Made by a program: the position numbers and the translations under genes. From Mugil cephalus (lineage: Eukaryota > Chordata > Actinopteri > Mugiliformes > Mugilidae): 64,000 nucleotides of DNA. This document shows, one piece after another, positions 1 to 9,979 of this stretch. The stretch's first letter is position 1. Each line of letters starts with the position of its first letter. The stretch covers positions 11,336,616-11,400,615 of the forward strand of contig NC_061774.1 of the NCBI RefSeq assembly GCF_022458985.1, given 5' to 3'. The notes under the pieces were generated by a model. It saw nothing but the letters and a program-made list of their open reading frames with translations. It had not been told where the DNA came from and made no database searches.

Positions 1-689
1 TACTTTGTCTGGTGGCTTAAGTGACTCCATGGCAAAATCCACTGCACTGTCTCAAATATGCAGTTTACGTTCATAAAAAGCTTCAATTGCAGCAACTGAA
101 ACTGTAAAATAAACACGGCGGAGTATAAAGTACGATGTTGGCTCCGGGAGTCGAGAGCTCTCCACGAAGACATGAAATTATTTTGGTAGTCGGCGACCAA
201 GTCATACACAAATTAAACCCTTTTTTTTATTATTATTATTTAACGTTCGTGGCTCTGGAGAGCACGTGGCCGTGATATTAAGAGGCGATTCTTTTGAATC
301 CAGTCGTTCGGTTAGTAAATGTAGACGCGAAACAAAACATTTAACAATTAATAACGACTGTAAACAGCTCGCACAGCTATTTCCATTATCGTCGCCTCCT
401 CAGCCGGCTTCTTAGAGTTGTCTTAATATCATTTGCGATGTTGATCAAAAGTCAAAAAGTGAAATATTTTCAGCCCACTCCCAAACAAGGGAAAGAAAGG
501 CAGTGAATCAAAGGAGTCTGAGAAGCTGAATGCAAGAGATATTTAACACTTTCTTTGTTATTGGGTCAATTATTGTTGATCAGTGTTTTAAATAACTCCT
601 GCTTCCTCTCAAGGCGACGAAAAGCAGGGGATTTGAAATGAGCTTTTCTTAAAAGGCTATTTGTTTAAGCCACAGTCCACGAGCCCGGG
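1..689. other. Upstream sequence, no gene seen
   Basis: No coding exon or recognisable repeat is visible apart from short T and TTA runs near 221-240. GC content rises sharply around 660-740, directly at the proposed first exon of clcf1. A promoter for that gene could therefore lie here, but no TATA box or other defining element was recognised. Confidence 0.3.
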
Positions 690-711
690 ATGGGGAGTAG
701 CCGGGGCGTGG
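690..711 (+). CDS. clcf1: Proposed first coding exon of clcf1 (tentative)
   Basis: The secure clcf1 exon at 6497 starts in the middle of a codon with two leftover bases, so a short upstream exon ending in phase 1 is required. At 690 there is an ATG with G at -3 and +4, followed by seven codons (MGSSRGV) and one extra base. A GTGAGA donor follows at 712. The phase fits, giving valine at the junction. Human CLCF1 also begins with a very short first coding exon of about eight residues. The GC-rich surroundings suit a promoter-proximal exon. Other short ATG-to-GT options exist in the 5.8 kb upstream, so this is a candidate only. Confidence 0.25.
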
Positions 712-1603
712 GTGAGAGCACGCGGAGGGGGGGCGGTGGGCTCAGAGGTAAATTAAAAACCGAAGGTCTGAAAAAGGGGAAGGAGGGAATGAAAGATTTT
801 GTCGGAGCGAACAAGTGGAGCCAATTAGTGAAAGGAAGAGAGGGGAAAAGGTAATTAGGGATGGAAAGGAAGGAGACTTCTAAAATGCAAGTTTGATGTT
901 TCGGGGAGATTTAGTGCCGGAGTGGGACAGATGAAGCGACAAAGAAATTGAAACCAAACATGGCGATAAAGCGTGGAGCGAACCGGAACCCGCAGATTAC
1001 AAAAAAATAAAAAATGAAAGGATAGACGGGCATATAAGGTGAAGAGGGAGACAGACAATAGGACGGGAAGGGGAACCAAAGCGGAGGATGTCGAGTTTAC
1101 GACTGGTGAGAAATGGTCGCACAGAGAGTTTCCGGGCATAAACATGATTTTTATTGGATTTTTTTTTTTTTTTAATGTGTGTTTTCTTTTGCCTTTGTTT
1201 TTGGGTCATTGATGTTGTTTGGCAGCCCCAGTGTGCGTCCAGCGCCAGGAGGATCAATTTGAAATTGAATATGAGCAAACCCCCGAGGAAACCAATCTCG
1301 AGGGAGAGGAGACGGGAAGAAGAGCGTCCTTTTTGTGTTCCGCGTGCGCGCTTGAGTGCAAAACTAGTTTGTTTATATGCCTATGAGTACGTGAACCTAC
1401 ACTCCGCTGCTCACCCCAGATGCATATGTGTGCATGCGTGTGTGTGTGTTGAGTTAGTGAAGGAATGCACACTTGATTGAGTACAGACTGCACATAAATC
1501 TGGTTTTCAACTGTACACAGGCACACACCACTGACCCTGACCCCCAGACTGTCAACCTCCCCCTCTTCACCCCACATTGTGTGCGTCTCTGTCCACTTCG
1601 CCT

Positions 1604-1626
1604 CCCTCCCTCCCTCCCTCCCTCCT
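1604..1626. repeat. CCCT microsatellite
   Basis: About five tandem CCCT units, inside a longer pyrimidine-rich stretch from 1540 to 1630. Confidence 0.8.
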
Positions 1627-2629
1627 TTTGCATCAGACTGTTTGTGCATGTCTTTGCCGCCGGCACCCACCGCTGTGTTTATGCTCAGTGCCATGACAGA
1701 GGATAAAAATTGCCACCAGGTACGGTGCAGCTGAACAATTAAAAAACTATGCAGGAAGCAAACATCTCGTCAGAGTTTGGCTCTGACGGGTCTCTTCTGT
1801 CAACAGCGCCACAAGGAGCCCGCAGCTCAGTTTCTGCTACGTTAGCTCGATGACAACAAATATGCGAGAGGATGGGCGCGCGTTGTGGGAAAAGCAACTC
1901 GAGGTAGCTCGACGCGATGAACGGCGTACATTATCTAGTTTCTTGGCTGCAGTGTGCGGATGCAATAAAAATATATCAGTTGGTAGGGATCTTTGTATTC
2001 TGCGAGCCCTATCAGTCAGTGGAATAAAACTAAATACGACTAAAACACCTGAAAAAGCAAGAAAGTGGACATTTACCTCAGCACAACTTGTGTTAACTCA
2101 TCTATATAACCTTTACCCTAATTTTTTTTTTTTTTTTTGATACTTGTTTAGTTTTCATCTGTCTTATTTAACAGTAACTAAATTTGTTCAATCAGAATAA
2201 GTGCAGATTACAATCAAATTATTTTCATAAGGTCTGCAGAGGTCAAAACACATTTAAAATAAGAGTCAGACAGTTCAGTTTGAGTCTGATTCATAGGTCA
2301 ATAAATACAGTATTTATGGGACAATATGTTACAGGCTAACCACCCGAATGTCCGAGGGTGGGATTTAAATGTGTCACTCACAATAAGGCATGTGAGGTCC
2401 GATCCAGGGACTGAGCAGAAATACAGCCGGACTGTACAGACTGAGAGGGTGTAATGGGCCGCATGGGGTTTGGGTTCAGTAAAACATGGCTCTTACCCAC
2501 TTGAGTAACTCTGATCTGACTACTTTAGCGTTGCTATTTCCAAACCAGTGATCAGATCAAAGTCACTCAGCCAAGTCACCGTGGATCTCGGGGAGCGATG
2601 TCACGTACGCCGCAAGTCAGGTTTTAAGC

Positions 2630-2695
2630 ACAGAGTAGTGGTTAGAGGTGCAACTGGGAAGCCGAAGGGTCAGAGGTTCGCTTCCCAGAGGGGGG
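2630..2695 (+). repeat. Decayed tRNA-derived (SINE-head-like) sequence
   Basis: A stretch resembling an A box (GTAGTGGTTAGAGGTGCAA) is followed about 30 bases later by a B-box-like AGAGGTTCGCTTCCC, then an A-rich tract. This is the layout of a tRNA-derived retroposon head. Pairing arms for a complete cloverleaf are not evident, so it is not called as a tRNA gene. Confidence 0.35.
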
Positions 2696-2854
2696 GAAAA
2701 AACAACAAAGGATTATAAGTCTCAAAACTTTTGGAGCAAAACCAGTAAGTTTTGGAGAGATGAAGAAGAAGTCGGTCGCTATGTTGTAAGGGAGATTCTG
2801 CATCGTCATAAAAACATGTTGTTTTTTTTGGATTTTTTTTTTTTTTTTGGAGCT

Positions 2855-2963
2855 GTTGAATGTAACTAATAAAGTAACGTGTAATCTAACTACTTTTCAA
2901 AGGAGTAATCAGTAATCACTAATCCGATTACTTTTTCAAGGTAACTGTGGCAACACTGGACAT
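2855..2963. repeat. Probable DNA-transposon terminal fragment
   Basis: The run alternates AGTAACT- and TAATCTAACTA-like words and ends in GTAACTGTGGCAACACTGG. This is characteristic of the ends of very common nonautonomous DNA elements in teleost genomes. The other end was not located, so the element's limits and superfamily are undetermined. Confidence 0.5.
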
Positions 2964-5297
2964 GGCTATGCATATACAGCAGATATATGCAAGTAGACAG
3001 ATAGATAAGTTCTGTAATATAACAATATATATTCTGTAATATAATATTATAGTAATAATATGAACATGTAATGTTGTGTACACATGCAGCAGTGGCAGTA
3101 ATGACCACAGTCTAGGCTCCCTAATCAATGTTATAGAAGGAATCAATTTAGCCCTAACCCTTATCATCTTCTTTTTATGCTTCCTCTCGGTTTAAGACCT
3201 CTTTCAAGTGGTTAGAGCAGTGGAGGGCAACCTTCTTTGGCACCGGAGCAAGTTTTTCCTGGGCCAGTCTGGAAAGATTTACTCTCACATGGTTTCCCAC
3301 AATACCAAATTCTGTTTAAGCTGCTTGTTTAAAACCTCAAATGGTGGTGCACGTTGGGAAAGATGAAACACTAGTCCTCTTGGATAGGAGAAGTACAGCT
3401 CCCGCCAAACACTAGGTCGCTGGTTTACCAAAACACCGTCTGGAGTGTAAATTGTCAGATGAGTTACAGGCGTTTTTTTTTTTTTTTTTTTTGCCCCTGA
3501 ATACGGCCTTGTGCCCCGAAATTCAACTCTGAACCCCGACCCTGTGGCAAGGTTTAATCTTGACCTGTTTGGAGCTCAGATGCTCTGAGCCTCATGCTCG
3601 GCTCTGTTTTGCAGATGGCAGCCAGACTCCAGAGTGCCAGATCTGAATTTACACCAGAGAGCAAACCGAAGATAAAAATATGATCTGCTGTGAATAAAAG
3701 GAGCTCCCCTGTGCGTGCGTACGTGTAACCCTAATAGGTAGTTTGTGTGCGGAGTCAAACGCACGCACAAGTGCACAGAGGCAGGTCACGGTCGTTGTAG
3801 GGAACCCCTGTGCTGCTGTAATGCAATCCCCCCATGGAGAATGTTCTGGTTTCAACCCTGCCCTGCGGAGTGTGCTTCCACTGCCAGGTACACAAACGCA
3901 GCCCCAAGCCCGCGGGGCTCGCCTTGAAGTCACTCTATATGCCGACTGTAGTGTAGTTACTCAATCTAATGTTATATCACAACAACACGACTCTCGTTTT
4001 GAGCTATCTCAGCTTACTCGTACAAAAGAGAGGTTGTTTTTTAGCCGCGGCGGAGGCTGCTTCTAGACATGTCAGTGCTCAATCAAAACAACAAGAGCCT
4101 TTCACGTCTGGCAATCATCTCCAAGCATGTGGCTGCAGACAAAAGGAAACGATTTGGAACAGTTTGGATTGAATTTTGCCAAGAAGATATTTCTTTCTCC
4201 TTCCCAGGCTGATTTTGTTCTTCTGGTACCTGTTTATTCCCTGTGATTGCGTCCCGGTCTGCACGGTGTGCGTCCTTTACCTCCCGGGACTATTTACGCC
4301 ACGAGAGAGTGACCAACTCTCACGGTGTTTTGATGCTAATCGGGGGGATGTTTAAGTGGAAGGAGCCGGTGGCCTGATGAACTCCAAATGTTCAGGCGTT
4401 TGCTGAAAGACACACATTGCCCCTGACAGGTGATGAGGCTTTAGCAGTTGGGGGGGAACGGAGGAGGCCGGGCTGACAGGGGTTGGGCCGCTTGACTGAT
4501 TTCAAGGTGTGTGGGAGCGTGTGGTGGTTGCTCAACCGCAGTGGTTTAGAAAATAGTCTCGGAGGGCGCTTAGATGTAGCCATCAACAGGTAGTGGAAGA
4601 GTCACCAGCTATGAGAGAGGCTGTGCTTTTCCTTCTTTTTAATTAAACGGAGAGGGAATCGCTTGTTCAGTTTGTCACTTCGCTGACAAGCATTTCTAAT
4701 CCTGTTTTAATTTGAAACCATTTCCCGAACAGTCCTTCATCTGTCACTGCAATTAACCGCTGCTATGTGATGGTCGCAATTTGTAACGTAATCAAACGGA
4801 TTTCCCTTATTTGTCAGTGTGTTCTGCCAATTTGATTTCAAATAGGTTTCATTCTTCCCTTCGCACGTCAAAGACAAAGTTTAGGTTTCGAGCGTGGTGC
4901 GCGTAATATCACCGAGTTTCCACCCAGCCCTGTTTGGGTTGCGTCAGATGGAGAAGGCGTTGACTGCTTTAGGTTAATGTCTTGCGAGGTGTTGAGCCTT
5001 TTCCCCTTAGAGTCTCTTATTCGTCCTGTGGGGCCCATCGTGAAAGATGAAAGGCCGAGGGAAAGAAAAGGGCAGCAGGAGAGCTAATCAGGGTTAATTG
5101 TCTGCTGTTATTTTGACCCGAGGCAGACGAGGGATGAGGGCGCCGCGAGGGGGAAAACGTGGACGGCGAAAGGTATGACGAGAGGGAAAGGAACGTTTGA
5201 GTTCAGCGTGACTAATTCGAGAGGAGAACGGGTTTGGATCGGCCCGATTTGTGTCTGAGGAAGTCAGGCTCGGTTGAAGAGAGAAAGCCGGCAGGGT

Positions 5298-5316
5298 CAC
5301 ACACACACACACACAC
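5298..5316. repeat. CA microsatellite
   Basis: Uninterrupted CA dinucleotide run of about nine units. Confidence 0.85.
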
Positions 5317-5642
5317 GTTACGTAGTGCACATTTCACACCTGCTGAACAGCAGCATGTTTTGCCTACAATTACAAGCATGAATCACGGCCTGACTGTCAG
5401 GAGGATGAGAGCCCGGACGGGGGAAGATGGAAGGCGAAGACGGAGAGCGGAAACGCGCGTTGAGAGAGTAAAGTAAAGGGAGAAAGCGCGAAAGTGAAAG
5501 CGTCCGGAGAGAGAAGCCACGGGACAAAGAGGAGCGGACGTACATGAAGTTCCTTAATGTTGAAAACCACCTTTCAGCTCCAATTTTCTCTGTTTGAAAC
5601 CAGAGACAGGGGTACTAAAAGGTTTCCAGTGTTACAGCCCCT

Positions 5643-5697
5643 ACACACACACACACACTCACACACACACACACATACACACACACCAGCACACACT
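5643..5697. repeat. Interrupted CA microsatellite
   Basis: CA repeats over roughly 55 bases, interrupted by CT, TA and CCAG. Confidence 0.85.
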
Positions 5698-6496
5698 CAA
5701 AATCACTGTGTACGGCAATACGACTTTAATCCACATATATAATTACAGCTACAGACATTCTCACAAACACTCACACAGCAACATCGACCACCTACACAAA
5801 CACTCCTTTAAACCTAAACAAGATCTCCACAGCAAACATGCAACCGATACAAACACATTAATGTTTGTGATTGTAAAGAAAGCCAAATGTCTTTGTTTTT
5901 TGGGGTTATCAGTCTTGAGCGAACATGTGTGCGTGCGTGTGTGTGTGTGTTTCAGCGGCCGTATGCCTGACAGACCGGTGCATTGAACATAGGAGCCATT
6001 TGTCTGCCTGTCTGAAGCTATTAAGCGAGGTTTTATTTGACGCCAGAGTAAACCTCTGACAGCCAGAAACCTCTAAAATTAGATTGGAAACGGAAAAAGC
6101 TTTATTGGCAGTGTCAGATGACTCTGACCTGGCAATATGTAAACAGACGGGGCCATCGCCATAGAGACAAAGAAATAAACCAGAATATTGTAAAAAAAAA
6201 TCGTATAAACAGTGAGATGGTGCAGCGACTGCAGTGCAGCTCGGAGGTGATTTTTGTCTGTTGAGCTCTCATCGTTGATTTAATCAAAATGCTCAGCATC
6301 CAAGTTAAATAATCACAAGACGTCTGAGAAAATAATGGCCGAAATCAATTTCGCCTCTGTGTTATTGTTACGAATACCTCTGCGGTGTATGTTAATTAAC
6401 ACTTGGACACGCAACACGCGAATGTCATTAAATAAACATCTCGCCGTGCCTGTCTGAGCTTTAATCGCAGCCTTCTCTCCTTCAATTTCTTCGCAG

Positions 6497-9046
6497 TCTG
6501 CCGCCATCAGCTCGTCCTGCTATTGGCTGCTGCCATGGCGATGGCTGTGGATCCTTCCCACACCCTGGCCAGTGAGAGGAGCTCAATAGAGAGCACATAT
6601 GAGCTGACCAAATACCTGGAGTATCAGCTCAAGGAAATCAAAGACGTATATGTGAGTATTTGTTTTGTTTTTAAGTGAATCTACTGCATATGTAAGCAAC
6701 TTAAATATCATGGCTCTGTGAACAATTCACCCAATTAATACAATGATATTAAGGTGCCTATTAAAGTAGGTATAGTCTGAAATGGAGTGATGAACAGTAG
6801 TGATGAAGATCAAGGTATTTTCCCCAGAAGATTGGCCTAAAAAGTTCCAATGGGGATATATCTGGTGGATAAATACTCTTGTTAACTACCCTGGAGAAAA
6901 GCTGCAGCTACCAGAAAATGGTTAGCTTAGCATGATGACTGGAAAAAGCTCTCCTGGCAAACAGTCGGGAGGTCACTAATGCTTGAGCAGTGACGTGAGG
7001 TTTTGAGTATGTGTTTCTGTGCACGTAGATCCTTGTGTGTTTATTTTTTATTATGCATACTTGTCGGGATGAGCTGTGTAACAGGACAATGTTGAGGTGT
7101 TTTTTTTTGTAAGGTTTTGATATCTGATATTAATCATATGATAATATGATTATACTTCTGTTGCACAATGGTACAAACGTTGACTTTTATTTCTTGAAGT
7201 GTTTGGTTAAAAAAAAAGAAAAAAAGATCTTTTCAAGGAATAATATTTGCTCTTCCCGCGTGAAAAGATCAAATGTTCGAACTCAAATGAACATTTTTTA
7301 CTGATATTCCCGTAGCGTTCGGTTTTAGGCAGAAAAATCAGATCATTTTCACTGATCGTCCTGTGTCGTCTTTATCACTGAGATTTGGCAACGTGGCAGC
7401 AGTAAATTCAGCTTCTTCTCAAAGGCTCTGGTCAGCCAAATGATTTTGAAACCACTTTGGAAAAGGACACAAAGACAAACAGTAAAACCACTATTAGTCA
7501 TTCCTGTTTTGAGTGTGTTAGACACAGGAGAACTTCCCTTTAATTTAACATTCACATTCAGATAATCTGGTTACATGATATTTACAACTTGTATAACAGT
7601 CTGTTTGCTTGTGTTATGAAGTGAAACTATTTAAAGTATAATAGTAGAAGATTCATCAACTATAAAGCAGTTTGAAATAAACAAGATTAATCCATTCTCT
7701 TCTTTTCTTCTCGTTTATTTTTATTTACCCCCCAGCTGACCTATCTCGGGCCTCCGTTCAACGAGAAGGATTTCTCCCCCCCGCGGCCCAACAGCACGGC
7801 CCTGACGCTGCCCAGCGCTGCTACCCGACTGGAGCTGTGGCACGGCCTGGAGAACCAGGCCCGGCTCGCCCAGAACCAGAAGGCCTACTCCGTCCTGCTG
7901 GCGGCCGTCAGGGAGCTGGCTCGGTCGACCCTCTGCCCCTCCCTCAAGACCTCCCTGCTTCACTTTTGCACGGGCCTGGATGGACTCCTGGGCTCGATAT
8001 CTGCGCTGATGACCACCCTCGGTTACACGCTCCCCCCTCAGTCTGCGAATGTGGGAAGCAACGGCGGCGAGCTGCAGTACGTGCCGAGGGGGGCGGGGGG
8101 CAACCGGCCCGCTCCGCTCATGAGCCAGAGCTTGTACCGGTCCAGGGCCGGAACGAGGACGGAGTCCGGTCAACGAAGCAACCAAAGGAGAAGCGGGACG
8201 AAGGTGATCAGAGGGGAGAGGGAGGACGGCGTCGGTGCGGACCTGGTGGAAAAGAGGAGGGGGAAAGAGGGGAGGAGGGCGGAGGCGACCGGGGCCGCGG
8301 GAAGAAGCGGTGGACTGAGGGAGAAGGGGAAAGGAGAAAGAGGGAGACGGGAGAAGAGGGAAGAGCCGGAGAGCGGGAAGTGGGCTGGAAAAGACGCTGA
8401 CAGTGAAGATGAGTTGACGCAAAGCGGAGGGGCGGAGAGATGGAGGAGGAGGAGGTTGCTGAGCGTCAGCGAGGACGGAGGGGACACGGAGAGGCAGCCT
8501 GAACCCAGCGACCAGGTGTCATACCTGGCCGTGGGCCCCTCCGGCTCCCTTCAGTACAGCTACAACCTGAACTCGCGGCACGCAGGCGACACGCTCCGAG
8601 AGGAGGACGGATTTATTGTGGAGAGGATGTTGATGGTGGAGGAGGAGAAGCAGACGGACACGGACGCTCCCTCCTCGTCCTCCTCTGTCCATCATCATCA
8701 TCAGCAGCAGCAGCACCGCCGGCCTCCCCGCTCCATCCTGTCCCCGACCCTCCCGCCTGCTCTGTCCACCCTCTCCCTGCTTTACCAGTTCGGAACGGGT
8801 GAGGAGCACACCCTCCTCCCCCAGACTGTGCCCCTGTCTCTACGGCGGGGCACCTCCCTCCTCTCGCCTCCCCTGAGCCCCCTCTTCTCCTCCTCGCCCT
8901 CCTCGTCTTCGCTCCTGTCAGTGCGGCCGACGATGAACGACTTCGCCAGGAAGGTGGAGGGCTTCTGGATCCTCCGGGAGCTGCAGAGCTGGTTGTGGAG
9001 GTCAGCGAAGGACTTCAACCGCCTCAAGAAGAGACTCCGAGGCTGA
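6497..9046 (+). CDS. clcf1: Cardiotrophin-like cytokine factor 1, enlarged form
   Basis: Secreted four-helix cytokine of the IL-6/CNTF family. In mammals CLCF1 pairs with CRLF1 and signals through CNTFR, gp130 and LIFR. Secure exons are 6497-6651 and 7736-9046, joined by GTGAG and CCCCAG splice sites; a first exon must lie upstream. Exon 2 opens with a hydrophobic signal core (LVLLLAAAMAMA). Helix A follows (TYELTKYLEYQLKEIKDVY), then the family hallmark LTYLGPPFNEKDF and a possible glycosylation sequon NST. Helices B and C reach ALMTTLGYTLP near 8036. Helix D (FWILRELQSWLWRSAKDFNRLKK) starts after MNDF at 8933, with the receptor-contact FxxK (FARK) at 8942-8953. About 298 in-frame residues separate helix C from helix D, against about 25 in human. 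The secure part is about 487 residues, against 225 for the human precursor. The mammalian C-terminal tail is absent. Identity is firm from both ends; the middle is unusual. Confidence 0.88.
6905..6985 (+). repeat. Decayed fish interspersed repeat in clcf1 intron
   Basis: GTTAGCTTAGCATGATGACTGGAAAAAG and the following CTGGCAAACAG-like words resemble a repeat common in teleost introns. The copy is short and degenerate, and its class is not known to me. It lies in the intron 6652-7735, which otherwise shows only AT-rich unique sequence. Confidence 0.4.
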
Positions 9047-9101
9047 GACTCGCGGTTTCGGCGCGGGACACTGAGACGTACACAGACACACAAAAGTGCA
9101 G

Positions 9102-9122
9102 TATATATATATATATATATAT
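9102..9122. repeat. AT microsatellite
   Basis: Pure TA dinucleotide run of about ten units in the clcf1 3' UTR. Confidence 0.85.
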
Positions 9123-9973
9123 CTCGGAAGTCTATTATTTGCACAGTGGCATCAAACAGACAGAAGCACACGAACACAGTCGCGCTTAACACATTCATTC
9201 ATACCGTACTGGAATAAGTGAATGAAGGACTATTTGGCAGGTCACCAGAAGTGCTAATGGAATATAAGACACACAAAGCCAACACATTACCAGCACTGTC
9301 ACCCGCCTAATGCACATAGCAGCTCATTGAGCGAGACACACTGAGATCGGGCTGAGTTACCGGACTTCACGGCTCATGGATCGACAGAAATACCACTGTA
9401 GGTGGTTAGACACACACACAGACGGGCAGACGAGGGCAAACTGAGTGACAGGCAGCGAGACAGACAGTGCAGCCATTCAGCGAGGACTGATTCAACGGCC
9501 CCAGATGCGTGAATCAGCAAACATTCATTTTCTCTAAAGGACGGAGGAAAAATTTCTGAATGGGCGAAAGACAAAAGCGGAGGAAAAATGGCCGGAGGGA
9601 TGATGAGGGCATAGAGCAGGAGAAGGGGAAGCTGAGTCAGGGGGTGAGCGGTGGAAGTAACCAGCAGAGGGGCACTGCTGAGTAATCAGAACTAACTGCC
9701 CAGTTACAGTAACCCTACAACGGCGCCACTCACACTGTCCGGTCATACGGTCAAACACACACGCGGTTATTGTCACATTTTATGACTTAAACTTACCAGT
9801 AACTTCTATCCTGCTTTGGACACAATGCTCAGAAATGTGTAACACTTGTTCACACAATCGCTCTGCAGCAAGAACACGACATTCGACCTATTTTTCCCCT
9901 AAAACTGAGCTGTTCTAGAGCTCGAACAGAGAGTTCAGCACTGAGCGTGAAGACTGGAATCAGGCAAAGGTAA

Positions 9974-9979
9974 AATAAA
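9974..9979 (+). terminator. clcf1: Candidate clcf1 polyadenylation signal
   Basis: Canonical AATAAA about 930 bases after the clcf1 stop codon. It is the first one found downstream on this strand. Confidence 0.45.

Larger units (their letters stand above)
712..6496. other. Probable clcf1 intron 1 or upstream DNA
   Basis: No coding exon was recognised. The stretch holds a CCCT-rich microsatellite near 1604-1626, a decayed tRNA-like sequence near 2630-2695, a DNA-transposon-like end near 2855-2963, homopolymer T runs and CA arrays. The AT-rich parts at about 4620-4900 and 6000-6300 lack simple repeats and look like possible conserved noncoding sequence. That cannot be decided from one genome. 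Open frames here are short and overlap simple repeats. Confidence 0.4.

Noticed and set aside
2630-2695. Functional tRNA gene
   Set aside because: Box A- and B-like words exist, but acceptor and anticodon arms do not pair and an A-rich tail follows, so a decayed tRNA-derived retroposon is more likely.
7837-8400. 187-residue open frame overlapping clcf1 in another frame, and a 233-residue antisense frame at 7721-8422
   Set aside because: Both are shadows of the GC- and purine-rich clcf1 exon. Only the clcf1 frame carries recognisable cytokine helices at both ends.
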